From Foetidibacter luteolus (GTDB taxonomy: Bacteria; Bacteroidota; Bacteroidia; Chitinophagales; Chitinophagaceae): 64,000 nucleotides of DNA. The notes beneath the pieces were generated by a model, which was given only the letters and a program-made list of their open reading frames with translations, was not told the origin of the DNA and did not search any database. Shown here piece by piece: positions 8,733-16,690 of this stretch (the stretch's first letter is position 1; every line of letters starts with the position of its first letter). The stretch is taken from NCBI RefSeq assembly GCF_009650435.1, contig NZ_VVIP01000094.1:62001-126000 (forward strand), given 5' to 3'. The translations under genes and the position numbers were made by a program.

Positions 8733-9911
8733 TCATCTTGTTCTGTTCCTCTCCACCACATATTCCAGCAACAATGCTTTATTGTAAGCCGTGCAATAGA
8801 AGTAATAATTAAGCCGGTTACAATTAAGAAATACTTGTTTGAACGGATTGGCCATTTGCGAACCTGCCCTTGCCTGGTAAAAAATAAAACGGTCATCCTG
8901 CCGCGTAAATGTTTCTATGGAGTTTATTACGAGCGGCGCCGGTTTTTGTCCAAGCCTTAGCAACGAAGTGTGCAGAATTACCTTATCCATAGGTATTTTG
9001 CATAACGCTAATTCATTGTACAGTTGGGCTACCAACTGGGGCTTGTAATTGTTGAGCGCCGGTATATCAAACCTGCCCATCAACCTGGCAAGGTGATACA
9101 GAATAACCGGTCTTCTTACATAGTACGGGGCAATGTAAGCACCCTGCCGCAGGTGTTCCTGGTTACTGAGCATGGAGGATGCCAGGTGTATTGTGGCGGA
9201 ATCGTACCTGTTGAGCGGTATGTTGTTGGCAAGCGCAAAATACAGCACATTGGTATGAACGCAGAGGTCAAAATCGCTGTGCATTTTTTTGCCCAGGTAA
9301 GTATTATAAGCAGGTACCCCGCTGTATTTTTTAAACGTGCTTTTGTTATTTCTAAACCTGGTATTGGCAAAGCTGTCAATAAGGTTTTTCGCAAGCCGGT
9401 TAATACTGTCGTTTTGGTTGAGCAGGCCCATAAGTATCAGTACCGTGTCGTCAGCATCTTCGGCGGTGGAAATATGGCTGGTCAAATGCTGCGCCAGCAG
9501 CGTATGTGGCATGATAGGTTTACCACGCGGCCAGAAGAAATACAGAGGCTTGCCATCTTTATTCTGAAAGTATGTGTAAGCTTGTTCAGCATTTTGCAAA
9601 ACCTGTAGGGCAAGTTGTAACTGCGGGGCTGAAAAACTGTTGGTTACTGATTGCAGCGTAAAACTGATTAAGCCGGTAAAGAAAATGCTGTTGTCGGGCC
9701 GGTTATTGGGCGGAAAGCCTGCAAAATGCCTGCGGGTAGGGAAACTGCCGGCGTAAAACTCACCGCCACCTGCTGTTACCTGTTCTTCTTTAATATCCCG
9801 CAGCAGCCTGGTGATAATGGTTGAATCCGGCTGCAGCGTTTGCGCAAAACTGCCCTGGCAGCAAACAAAAATTAGTAAGGCGGAGAAAAGGCGCATGGCA
9901 GTTTCATTCAT
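8733..9911 (-). CDS. Secreted, possibly alpha/alpha-toroid protein with DxDD motif
   Basis: The product is 392 residues. The first 24 (with MRLFSALLIFVCCQGSFAQ) are a signal peptide. The remainder is mostly helical, with short repeated helix patterns such as LQLALQVLQNAEQAYTYF and LCVHTNVLYFALANNIPLN. At residues 151-156 it reads EDADDT: a D-x-D-D-T motif as used for proton-initiated cyclisation by class II terpene cyclases of the squalene-hopene type. The N-V-L-x-x-A-L pattern also recalls toroid proteins. It lies 6 bp downstream of one class I isoprenoid-synthase-like gene and after a second, so a shared isoprenoid pathway is plausible. Against this: the signal peptide would place it outside the cytoplasm, family QW motifs are not evident, and one motif can occur by chance. 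Start: ATG 9911, with ATG 9896 as alternative. Confidence 0.5.
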   Translation of the reverse strand: MNETAMRLFSALLIFVCCQGSFAQTLQPDSTIITRLLRDIKEEQVTAGGGEFYAGSFPTRRHFAGFPPNNRPDNSIFFTGLISFTLQSVTNSFSAPQLQLALQVLQNAEQAYTYFQNKDGKPLYFFWPRGKPIMPHTLLAQHLTSHISTAEDADDTVLILMGLLNQNDSINRLAKNLIDSFANTRFRNNKSTFKKYSGVPAYNTYLGKKMHSDFDLCVHTNVLYFALANNIPLNRYDSATIHLASSMLSNQEHLRQGAYIAPYYVRRPVILYHLARLMGRFDIPALNNYKPQLVAQLYNELALCKIPMDKVILHTSLLRLGQKPAPLVINSIETFTRQDDRFIFYQARAGSQMANPFKQVFLNCNRLNYYFYCTAYNKALLLEYVVERNRTR

Positions 9912-9917
9912 GTTGGC

Positions 9918-10904
9918 TTAAATATACATCAGTTGTTTAAGCCATTTTACCTGCACCCGCCACCTGTCTGCATCGCATACCAATTCATTACGTTGTGCAA
10001 GCCGCCAATCGTTTTGTAGCTGTTCTTTATTTTGTTGGTAAATAAGCTTGTTTAGGGCAACAAACGTCATGGCAAACAACATCTGCGGCCGCCGCATGTA
10101 TCGTTTTACCTGTTGCCGGGGTAAGCATAACGAGCAATGTTGGGCTTGTTGCAGCAATGCATCGTACTGTTGTTTGTAGTAGGTCTTTAAATCCCGCAGG
10201 TCGCTGTAATTGTGTACCAGCGTGTAAATGTTCTTTTCCTTGTCTTTGTGGGCGTCAAATATATCGTTGCTCAACTGCAGCAGGGCGCCCGTGTTGTAAA
10301 CCAGTTCCTGTATTTGCCTGTTAATCGGCGCTTTAATAGCGGAGTAATAAAACAGGAGGGATGAGCCACCTTTTTGCCTGGCCAGCACCTGGTTGGTGTG
10401 CAGGCTAATACCGGGGCTTTCCTGCAGTTGCGAGCCCGCCTGTGCAGCAAACACCTGGGTGGAGATTTCCTGGAAAAAAGCTACATCCGGCACGGTACTT
10501 ATTATTTCGCGGCCAAAATGCAAAAATGCATGCTGCATCAAAGTATCTGGAACGGCATTAAAAGGGTCACTCATCAGTTGCTTTATCCTTTCTTCACTTA
10601 GCTGCTCCACGTCAAAAAAATCGTCAAAGAAAGGCGTTATCACACCCAGCAGGGTAAGCAATCTTTTTTCGTGGGCAGATAGCTGCCGCCCATGCAGCCG
10701 GGCAAAACTGTTGCCGATAACAACAGGAACATAAAGGGCGTAGTAGTTAAAAACTTTGTGTTTCAGGTAATGGTCAAGACTGGTGCCCCAGCTTTTTTCA
10801 AGCTGCTCAATTTCAGGAAGGATATTTTGATGAAAATAGTGTTGCTGTTCTTGCCGCTCTTTTTTAAACGACCGTATTTCCGGATACAACATTAAAATAT
10901 TCAT
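9918..10904 (-). CDS. Class I isoprenoid-synthase-like protein, copy 2
   Basis: The product is 328 all-helical residues from ATG 10904 (an in-frame TTG lies 9 bp upstream). It has the hallmarks of the class I isoprenoid synthase fold: an aspartate-rich DDFFD at 94-98, a conserved RQKGGSSLLF at 176-185 resembling the K-T-x-S-L segment of prenyl diphosphate synthases, and NDIFDAHKD at 213-221. The last has the exact spacing of the NSE/DTE metal-binding triad, with Asp in the second and third positions. Two metal sites binding a prenyl diphosphate are therefore expected. Whether it makes, cyclises or transfers a prenyl chain cannot be told. The paralogue at 11004 has both motifs at the same residue numbers. 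It is not a standard IspA/GGPPS, whose DDxxD is followed by an arginine pair. No signal peptide. Confidence 0.65.
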   Translation of the reverse strand: MNILMLYPEIRSFKKERQEQQHYFHQNILPEIEQLEKSWGTSLDHYLKHKVFNYYALYVPVVIGNSFARLHGRQLSAHEKRLLTLLGVITPFFDDFFDVEQLSEERIKQLMSDPFNAVPDTLMQHAFLHFGREIISTVPDVAFFQEISTQVFAAQAGSQLQESPGISLHTNQVLARQKGGSSLLFYYSAIKAPINRQIQELVYNTGALLQLSNDIFDAHKDKEKNIYTLVHNYSDLRDLKTYYKQQYDALLQQAQHCSLCLPRQQVKRYMRRPQMLFAMTFVALNKLIYQQNKEQLQNDWRLAQRNELVCDADRWRVQVKWLKQLMYI

Positions 10905-11003
10905 ACTTGGCAATCGTGGCTTTAAGCAAAAAAGGATAAATGAAAGTAAGTTATTTGATTGAAAATTATGCTGTTGCGGCTACTACAATTTTAGTGATGC
11001 CTG

Positions 11004-11996
11004 TCAACGGTATTTGCTTAGCTTTTTAATGCATTTCAACAGTTGCAGGCGGGTGGGCCAGCGCTCCATGTCAATAACAAGTTCTTTCCTGGTGGCTTCT
11101 TTCCATGGTACCGGTTTGCCTCTTTTTTGCTCAATAAGCCTAAACTGGTTAAACGCAACCAGCGCATACCCATGAAAGCAGGCAAAGCGGTTAATTAACC
11201 GGTCTTTATTTTTTGTGCTGGCATTTGTTTGCATAATAAGGGCAACCAGCTTTCTCCATTCAGCCAAAAAAAATGTTTCTGCCTCATCAATACTCTTCGT
11301 ACGTTGTATATAGGTTTGCACCCCTGCCGGAACATCTTTGTACACATCGTACGAGTCGTTTACCAATTGCCCCAGGTAGCCGGAGTAATGGATAACCGCT
11401 TTTTCGGCCTCTGTCCAATCTTCATCCATCAGGCTGGCGAACATTAAAGAGGTGTTGCCGTTTTTCTCGCGGGAAATTTCAATAATTCTTCCTGTAGATA
11501 TTCCCGGGCTCAGTTGCTGTAAAGAAGCAGCCTGCCATTCTATGGCTGTTCTTAATTGTTGTTCATATGCCGCGGATGGTGGGTTTTGCCGGTGCAGTTC
11601 TTCATTCAGCCGTAGTATCATATTGGTTTTGGGCGAAATGGGCAGGTTGTCAAGCTTTAAATCCAGCAATTGCAAAAGCTGGTCAGCGTTCCAGTTTTCT
11701 TCGTCAATCAGGTCGTCGCACAGGCTCGACATAGCGCTCACCACCGTAAGCCGCCAGTTTTCCTGTGGTGTAATACTGCGGTTTTTAAGCAAAGCAAAGT
11801 TGTCAGCGCCGCCAAGCACCGTAAAGCAAGGGTAATAAATCAGTACTTTTTTTCTGTCTGCCTTGTTTAGCCGGTAACCCAGCTCTGTTTCATAGCTGTT
11901 GATGAATGGTTCCAGGTGCTGCGCTATAAATTTCTTCTGCCGCTGCAGGGCGGTATAATATTCAAAAAAGTAGCCAGCAAGCTGCAGGTAGTTCAT
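11004..11996 (-). CDS. Class I isoprenoid-synthase-like protein, copy 1
   Basis: First gene of the three-gene minus-strand cluster, 330 residues from ATG 11996 (TTG 12005 is an alternative). Metal-binding motifs are DDLID at 94-98 and NDSYDVYKD at 213-221, with REKNGNTSLMF at 176-186 between them. It aligns with the next gene without a net gap over this span: both share a YY in the first third, FALL/FARL, a region ending E-x-x-R-L-T before the aspartate motif, and a basic C-terminus with W-x-x-x-L-x-x-L. Divergence between the two is high outside the motifs, which suggests two different activities or a heterodimer rather than recent duplication. It is transcribed away from ffh; 99 bp separates it from the next gene. 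A substrate-binding role for prenyl diphosphates is inferred from motifs only. Confidence 0.65.
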   Translation of the reverse strand: MNYLQLAGYFFEYYTALQRQKKFIAQHLEPFINSYETELGYRLNKADRKKVLIYYPCFTVLGGADNFALLKNRSITPQENWRLTVVSAMSSLCDDLIDEENWNADQLLQLLDLKLDNLPISPKTNMILRLNEELHRQNPPSAAYEQQLRTAIEWQAASLQQLSPGISTGRIIEISREKNGNTSLMFASLMDEDWTEAEKAVIHYSGYLGQLVNDSYDVYKDVPAGVQTYIQRTKSIDEAETFFLAEWRKLVALIMQTNASTKNKDRLINRFACFHGYALVAFNQFRLIEQKRGKPVPWKEATRKELVIDMERWPTRLQLLKCIKKLSKYR

Positions 11997-12160
11997 AAGG
12001 GTCAAATATCAAATTTGCGTCGGCAAATTCCAAATCAGTTACTTATAGTGTGTTCTCTGGCACATGCCTTAACTCCTTATATTTGCAGCCCTGTTTGTCG
12101 GTTAGGTTAAAGAGGTTCAAAAATGGGCGTGAATTAAGGTTTTTTAAGCTGGAAGAATTT

Positions 12161-12267
12161 AGGGGGTGCCCCCAAGCTATCGCAAGGGGTCGGGCTTTCC
12201 GCTCATACTCCGGCACAAGGCCAAAGCACAGAGGCTTCACCGGGGTATCCGCTTCAATCCCTCACCC
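12161..12267 (+). repeat. 105-bp dispersed repeat C
   Basis: Starts AGGGGGTGCCCCCAAGCTAT, continues CGCAAGGGGTCGGGCTTTCC, CGGCACAAGG, and ends CACCGGGGTATCCGCTTCAA then TCCCTCACCC. Copies with the same start and end are at 20526, 20734 (reverse), 36389, 46491 (reverse) and 55423. The gap 11997-12365 between the isoprenoid cluster and ffh otherwise shows nothing coding; frames through it are repeat-derived and recur at every copy. Confidence 0.85.
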
Positions 12268-12365
12268 TAAGGTGACACCTGCTCATTCTTTACAGCCAGG
12301 TTGTAGTGGGTAATAATCAGGTGAATGGCCAGGCAGGAAATTATACATCATTAACAACACAGTAC

Positions 12366-13700
12366 ATGTTTAATAATCTTACTGAGCGCCTGGAATCGGC
12401 GTTTAAAAACTTAAAAGGCGAGGCCCGGATTACCGATCTCAATATCGCCAACACCCTTAAAGATATCCGTCGTGCACTAATTGATGCCGACGTAAACTAT
12501 AAAATTGCCAAAGAGTTTACTGACAAGGTGAAGGACAAGGCATTGGGCGAAAAAGTGATTAATGCCATTAGCCCCGGACAGTTGATGGTAAAAATTGTAC
12601 AGGATGAATTGGCCGAACTGATGGGTGGCGAGGAAGCCGATTTTAATATAACAGGCAACCCGGCTGTAATTCTTATTGCTGGTTTGCAGGGTAGTGGTAA
12701 AACCACTTTTAGTGGTAAGCTGGCTAATTTCCTTAAAACTAAGAAAGGAAAATCACCCCTGTTGGTGGCAGCCGATATCTACCGTCCGGCGGCTATTGAC
12801 CAGTTAACCGTTTTGGCCGGGCAGATTGGCGTGGATATTTACAGCGACCGGGAAAATAAAGATGCCGTTTCTATTGCACAGGCTGCAATAAAGGAGGCTA
12901 AAAGCAAAAACAAGAATGTTGTAATTATAGATACGGCCGGCCGCCTTGCCATTGACGAAGTGATGATGACGGAGGTAGCCAATATTAAAGCAGCGGTTAA
13001 CCCAACTGAGATATTGTTCGTGGTGGATTCCATGACAGGCCAGGATGCGGTTAATACGGCCAAGGCATTTAACGACCGTCTTGATTTTACCGGCGTTGTG
13101 CTTACCAAGCTGGATGGCGATACAAGGGGCGGCGCCGCTCTATCCATTAAATACACTGTGGATAAGCCCATTAAGTTTGCCAGCAGTGGCGAAAAAATGG
13201 AAACGCTGGATGTGTTTTATCCGGATCGTATGGCGCAGCGTATCCTGGGCATGGGCGATATAGCATCTTTGGTGGAGAAAGCCCAGGAGCAGTTTGATGA
13301 AGAGCAGGCTAAAAAGCTGGAGAAAAAAATCCGCCGCAACCAGTTTGACTTCCAGGACTTTTTAGACCAGTTGCAGCAAATAAAAAGAATGGGCAACCTG
13401 AAAGACCTGATGGGCATGATACCGGGTGTGGGCAAAGCTATAAAGGATGTTGACATTAGCGACGATGCCTTTAAAGGGGTTGAAGCCATTATACATTCCA
13501 TGACGCCCCAGGAAAGGGCCAATCCAGACTTAATTGACCAGAAACGAAAACTGCGCATAGCCAAAGGCAGCGGCAAAGACATTTCCGACGTTAATGCTTT
13601 CATGAAGCAGTTTGAGCAAATGCGCCAGATGATGAAGATGATGAATAAGATGCCGATGGGTATGCCGGGCATGGGTAAAATGCCGGGTATGAGAAGGTAA
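12366..13700 (+). CDS. ffh: Signal recognition particle protein Ffh
   Basis: The SRP54 GTPase, which binds 4.5S RNA and signal sequences and docks at FtsY. The product is 444 residues. N domain about 1-90; G domain with the P-loop GLQGSGKTTFSGKLA, DTAGRLAIDE, TKLDGDTRGGAAL and the closing GMGDI; then the methionine-rich M domain with GMIPGVGK and the tail MNKMPMGMPGMGKMPGMRR. The open frame extends 20 codons upstream, but ATG 12366 (MFNNLTERLESAF) is the family start. Transcribed away from the isoprenoid-like cluster; convergent with the sigma/protease pair. Confidence 0.97.
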   Translation: MFNNLTERLESAFKNLKGEARITDLNIANTLKDIRRALIDADVNYKIAKEFTDKVKDKALGEKVINAISPGQLMVKIVQDELAELMGGEEADFNITGNPAVILIAGLQGSGKTTFSGKLANFLKTKKGKSPLLVAADIYRPAAIDQLTVLAGQIGVDIYSDRENKDAVSIAQAAIKEAKSKNKNVVIIDTAGRLAIDEVMMTEVANIKAAVNPTEILFVVDSMTGQDAVNTAKAFNDRLDFTGVVLTKLDGDTRGGAALSIKYTVDKPIKFASSGEKMETLDVFYPDRMAQRILGMGDIASLVEKAQEQFDEEQAKKLEKKIRRNQFDFQDFLDQLQQIKRMGNLKDLMGMIPGVGKAIKDVDISDDAFKGVEAIIHSMTPQERANPDLIDQKRKLRIAKGSGKDISDVNAFMKQFEQMRQMMKMMNKMPMGMPGMGKMPGMRR

Positions 13701-13788
13701 GGCAGGCAGACGCGGAAAGCAGGAATAGCAGTTTACTGTTCAATGTTATACAGGGGTCGCTTTAGGGGAGGGAATTTGTTTAGCCTAA

Positions 13789-13828
13789 AAATAAATGGCC
13801 TGCATTTTTCAACGCAGGCCATTTATTT
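13789..13828. terminator. Bidirectional terminator between convergent genes
   Basis: 15-bp perfect arms AAATAAATGGCCTGC (13789-13803) and GCAGGCCATTTATTT (13814-13828) with a 10-nt loop. The A/T ends provide U-runs in both directions, serving ffh from the left and the protease gene from the right. Confidence 0.9.
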
Positions 13829-13846
13829 TATTTGTATAACTGATTA

Positions 13847-14965
13847 CTATTGCTGGTTGTAGGCTTTTACTAAAAACACACAATCAGCTACTTCTTTAAT
13901 TTGTTTAGAACGCTCAACACCTTTAAGTGAAGCCCCGCCGGAAGGCATTTTTATTTTGGCCAGCGAACTGTCAGACTTTTTCAGTTCTTCAATCATTTTG
14001 TAAATGCCTTTGGCCTTTACCGCAAAAACAACGCCTTCTGCACTGGTTTGGCGTGTGCTGAGCACACCTACAATTTCCCCGTTTTTGTTAAAGATAGGGC
14101 CACCGGAGTTGCCGGGGTTAGCTGTAAGAGAAAGCTGGTAGCTGGATGTGTCGCCATTAAAACCGCTCTCTGCACTCAGATAACCCATGTTATAAACTAT
14201 CTCATCACGTGGATAACCTAACGTGTAAAGCTCTTCGCCCAAATCAACATCACTCTTTTTAATAGCGTAAGGTAAACTGTTGAAAGATTTATAGGTATTA
14301 TCGTCTATTTTAAGGATAGCGAGATCCCTCGTTTGATCTATATTAATGATCTTGGCGAAAAATTCCTGGCCTTTATTGTTAACCACAATAGCCCCAGATC
14401 CTTTTAATACGTGTGCATTGGTAACCAGGTAGCCTTTGCCATCTATAAGAAATGCTGTACCACTGCTGATAACTGTTACATCTTTTGGCAGGACTGCACC
14501 TGAATTTAATTCATTTATTTTGGAACCTTGCGCCTGTTGCACTTTACGTAACTGGTTGATGGCGCCATTTAACTGCTGTATCTGCGTTTTATTTACAGTA
14601 GGAGAGAGTGCTGCAACCAAAACACTAATGGTAAGGGCAGTAAAACCTGCTATGGAAGCTGCAATAGCGGTAACCTTTTTATAACGGTGGAACAACTGTA
14701 TTACTTTACCTTTTGCGCTAACCTCGCCACCTTCATTTATATCACCTCTTTCCAGCAGCCTTGCATGGCTTTCGTGCAGGGCGTGTTTCAGGTTACGGTG
14801 TTCAGAATAGGTGCCCATCTGTTGCAGGAACAATTTGTGTTCTACCACCATCTGGTCTATTTCCGGTGTGTTTTTGCGAAGCTGTTCGAAGTATGCTTTC
14901 TCTTCAGGAAGCATTGCGCCGCTCAGGTAACGTTCTACGGCATCTAAAAGTAAAATATCTTCCAT
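13847..14965 (-). CDS. Membrane protein: anti-sigma-like N-terminus fused to trypsin-like protease
   Basis: The product is 372 residues from ATG 14965 (GTG 14968 precedes it). Residues 1-50 (LLDAVERYLSGAMLPEEKAYFEQL) look like the cytoplasmic part of anti-sigma factors. One transmembrane helix at about 98-121 (VTAIAASIAGFTALTISVLV) is followed by a short coiled coil (126-154) and an S1C/DegP-like trypsin fold at about 165-325. The catalytic triad is complete: His185 in TNAHVL, Asp214 in RDLAIL, Ser287 in GNSGGP. No PDZ domain follows. Topology with the N-terminus inside puts the protease in the periplasm. It starts 2 bp after the ECF sigma gene, so the likely role is control of that sigma factor in response to envelope conditions; this is inference. 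The N-terminal assignment rests on composition and context, not on zinc ligands. Confidence 0.8.
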   Translation of the reverse strand: MEDILLLDAVERYLSGAMLPEEKAYFEQLRKNTPEIDQMVVEHKLFLQQMGTYSEHRNLKHALHESHARLLERGDINEGGEVSAKGKVIQLFHRYKKVTAIAASIAGFTALTISVLVAALSPTVNKTQIQQLNGAINQLRKVQQAQGSKINELNSGAVLPKDVTVISSGTAFLIDGKGYLVTNAHVLKGSGAIVVNNKGQEFFAKIINIDQTRDLAILKIDDNTYKSFNSLPYAIKKSDVDLGEELYTLGYPRDEIVYNMGYLSAESGFNGDTSSYQLSLTANPGNSGGPIFNKNGEIVGVLSTRQTSAEGVVFAVKAKGIYKMIEELKKSDSSLAKIKMPSGGASLKGVERSKQIKEVADCVFLVKAYNQQ

Positions 14966-14967
14966 CA

Positions 14968-15534
14968 CTACTCTCCAATATTATATTGAGCAAAAAATAA
15001 CTTTTTCAAACGCATAAGGCACTTGTACTTCTGGTTTTTGGCGTTATCCGCGTTGGTATAGCCAAAATCCGTGGCAATATCCCCCATTCCTTTTTTGCGG
15101 ATGTAATAGGCTTCCAAAAGACTTTTACAGGGTTCCCCCAGGCTGTTAAGTGCCCTGTCCATAATAGCGAATTCGGCATTTCGTTTCTCGTGTATTTCCA
15201 TATCTTCCTCTACAGCCACTGTTTCCTCAATATCCTCACCATGTATGGTAAACCGCCCCATTTGTTGCAGGCGTTTCAGCCATAACCTTCTGCAAACTGA
15301 ATACAGGTAGGTTTTAATCTGGCAGGTAAGCACAAACGATTCGCTTTTAGCCTTTTCATAGAGCGTTATCATAGCTTCCTGGAATATATCCCTTGCATCG
15401 TCATAGGTACCATTATTATTCAGGATTAAAGCCTGTATAACAGAAAAGTTTTCTTTGTAAATAGTATCTATGGCTTTTCCGTCGTTATTGGCCAATCCTT
15501 TCAGTAGTAATTGTTCGTTGCTGTCTGCTTTCAC
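14968..15534 (-). CDS. ECF-type RNA polymerase sigma factor
   Basis: Region 2 is visible in NGTYDDARDIFQEAMITLYEKA and the following CQIKTYLYSVCRRLWLKRL; region 4 helix-turn-helix in SLLEAYYIRKKGMGDIATDF then ADNAKNQKYKCLMRLKKLF. Length is about 188 residues from GTG 15534 (VKADSNEQLLL), or 203 from TTG 15579; no in-frame ATG exists near the start, so the start is uncertain. It directs RNA polymerase to a small stress or envelope regulon. The protease/anti-sigma-like gene follows after 2 bp, as sigma/anti-sigma pairs usually do. Confidence 0.88.
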   Translation of the reverse strand: MKADSNEQLLLKGLANNDGKAIDTIYKENFSVIQALILNNNGTYDDARDIFQEAMITLYEKAKSESFVLTCQIKTYLYSVCRRLWLKRLQQMGRFTIHGEDIEETVAVEEDMEIHEKRNAEFAIMDRALNSLGEPCKSLLEAYYIRKKGMGDIATDFGYTNADNAKNQKYKCLMRLKKLFFAQYNIGE

Positions 15535-15680
15535 CTGGAAACTACTTTTTAATACAGTTGGGGGATAAAAGTAACCCAAATTAGAGGCAAAAAACTTTTT
15601 AAAAAAAATTTCGGTTACCCAGGTTACCTTTCTTTAAATGCGGTATTAACTACAAAATTCACTTACAAAAAATCTAAACA

Positions 15681-15857
15681 ATGAAAAAATTATTGCTCGT
15701 TTTAGCTGTTGCAGCTTTTGCATCTTGCGGTGGTGGCGAATCTACAGAAACTGCTACTGATTCTACAGTTACACCCGTTGACACAACTCCAGCTCCTGTT
15801 ACAGTTGATACAACTGCTGTAAAAGACAGCACAGTTGCTGACACAACTAAGAAATAA
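15681..15857 (+). CDS. Small Thr/Asp-rich lipoprotein
   Basis: A 58-residue frame. MKKLLLVLAVAAFASC is a lipoprotein signal with Cys16 as the lipidation site. The mature part is GGGES followed by a low-complexity Thr/Val/Asp/Pro stretch with repeated D-T-T and D-S-T-V units, ending TTKK. Such short extracted-looking lipoproteins are common in Chitinophagaceae and have no known function. It is divergent from the ECF sigma gene with 146 bp between (counted from GTG 15534), so it could be a target of that sigma factor; that is inference. Its terminator at 15951 supports it being expressed. Confidence 0.8.
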   Translation: MKKLLLVLAVAAFASCGGGESTETATDSTVTPVDTTPAPVTVDTTAVKDSTVADTTKK

Positions 15858-15950
15858 TTAATGAAAACTACAGTGCGTTAGTTTTTTGACGTGGCAGCTT
15901 GCGCCAGAAATGTAGTTTAACTCTTTTCATATGGCAAGCAATCGTTAGAG

Positions 15951-15984
15951 GCCGTCCTTAGTCTTAAGGAGGGCTTTCTTTTTT
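15951..15984 (+). terminator. Rho-independent terminator
   Basis: Stem GCCGTCCTTA/TAAGGAGGGC with one mismatch and loop GTCT (15951-15974), followed by TTTCTTTTTT. It lies 94 bp after the small lipoprotein gene. Confidence 0.8.
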
Positions 15985-16005
15985 AGAGCAAGACTTGCCT
16001 GTGTA

Positions 16006-16416
16006 TTACTTCATGCCGCCCAGTTCCATAATTATTTGATATTCTTCGTCTGTTACTGGTTGTACAGATAACCTTCCCAACCGTACCAGCGCCATGTTGG
16101 CCAGGCGTTTATCGGCTTTTACCTGTTCCAGGCTTACCGGCTTTTTTATTTTTTTGTATGGCTTCAGGTCAACCACTACCCAGGCATCTTCTTCTGTGGT
16201 GGGGTCCTGGTAATGTTCTTTGGCTACTTTGGCTATGCCCACAATTTCCAGGCCTTCGTTGCTGTGATAAAACAAAACTTCATCCCCTTTTTTCATTGCT
16301 TTCAGGTTGTTACGGGCAGCGTAATTGCGAACGCCATCCCAAAAAGTTTGTTTGTCTTTTTCAAACTGCTGCCAACTGTATTTAAAAGGTTCTGATTTTA
16401 CCAGCCAGTATGCCAT
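16006..16416 (-). CDS. EVE domain protein
   Basis: The product is 136 residues, all of it an EVE domain (PUA-like fold): YWLVKSEPFKYSWQQFEKD, then FWDGVRNYAARNNLKAMKKGD, FYHSNEGLEIVGIAKVAKE, and the closing L-x-R-L-x-V-Q-P-V. EVE proteins bind modified bases in nucleic acid; the bacterial stand-alone form has no settled role. Cytoplasmic, single-gene unit. Start ATG 16416 gives the expected first motif at residue 3. Confidence 0.92.
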   Translation of the reverse strand: MAYWLVKSEPFKYSWQQFEKDKQTFWDGVRNYAARNNLKAMKKGDEVLFYHSNEGLEIVGIAKVAKEHYQDPTTEEDAWVVVDLKPYKKIKKPVSLEQVKADKRLANMALVRLGRLSVQPVTDEEYQIIMELGGMK

Positions 16417-16564
16417 AAAGTGTATTTGTTGTTTGTGTAATAATTGGGGTATGTAAAAATAAGGGAAATGAAAAAACAGTGTGGATGTGGTTTGCCAGGG
16501 TTTTCAATGATAACCGCCGGAGGCGGTTAAAACTAATACCCGCGTAAAAGATGCCATGAAAAAC

Positions 16565-16602
16565 AGAACGTACAAGTGAGTGACACAACGAAGATGCCAC
16601 AG
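16565..16602 (+). repeat. Dispersed intergenic repeat B
   Basis: CAGAACGTACAAGTGAGTGA then CACAACGAAGATGCCACAGG. It ends with the GAAGATGCC block shared with family A, tying the two families together. Lies in the gap between the EVE gene and the phosphorylase terminator. Confidence 0.75.
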
Positions 16603-16635
16603 GGGGTCAAAAAGCCCGTCCCCATAAATTATTTA

Positions 16636-16669
16636 TAAAAAACCAGGCGGCTATATAGCCGCCTGGTTT
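16636..16669 (-). terminator. Rho-independent terminator of the phosphorylase gene
   Basis: Perfect arms AAACCAGGCGGCTA/TAGCCGCCTGGTTT (16640-16653 and 16656-16669) with a 2-nt centre, so effectively an apical loop of a few bases. A-run 16636-16642 gives the U-run on the minus strand. Confidence 0.9.
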
Positions 16670-16690
16670 ACAGAAATTAATATCAGTTTA

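Noticed and set aside
9024-9608. 194-codon plus-strand frame in the isoprenoid-like cluster
   Set aside because: Antisense to the 8733-9911 gene; cysteine/basic-rich shadow peptide without a domain. The minus-strand product has a clear signal peptide.
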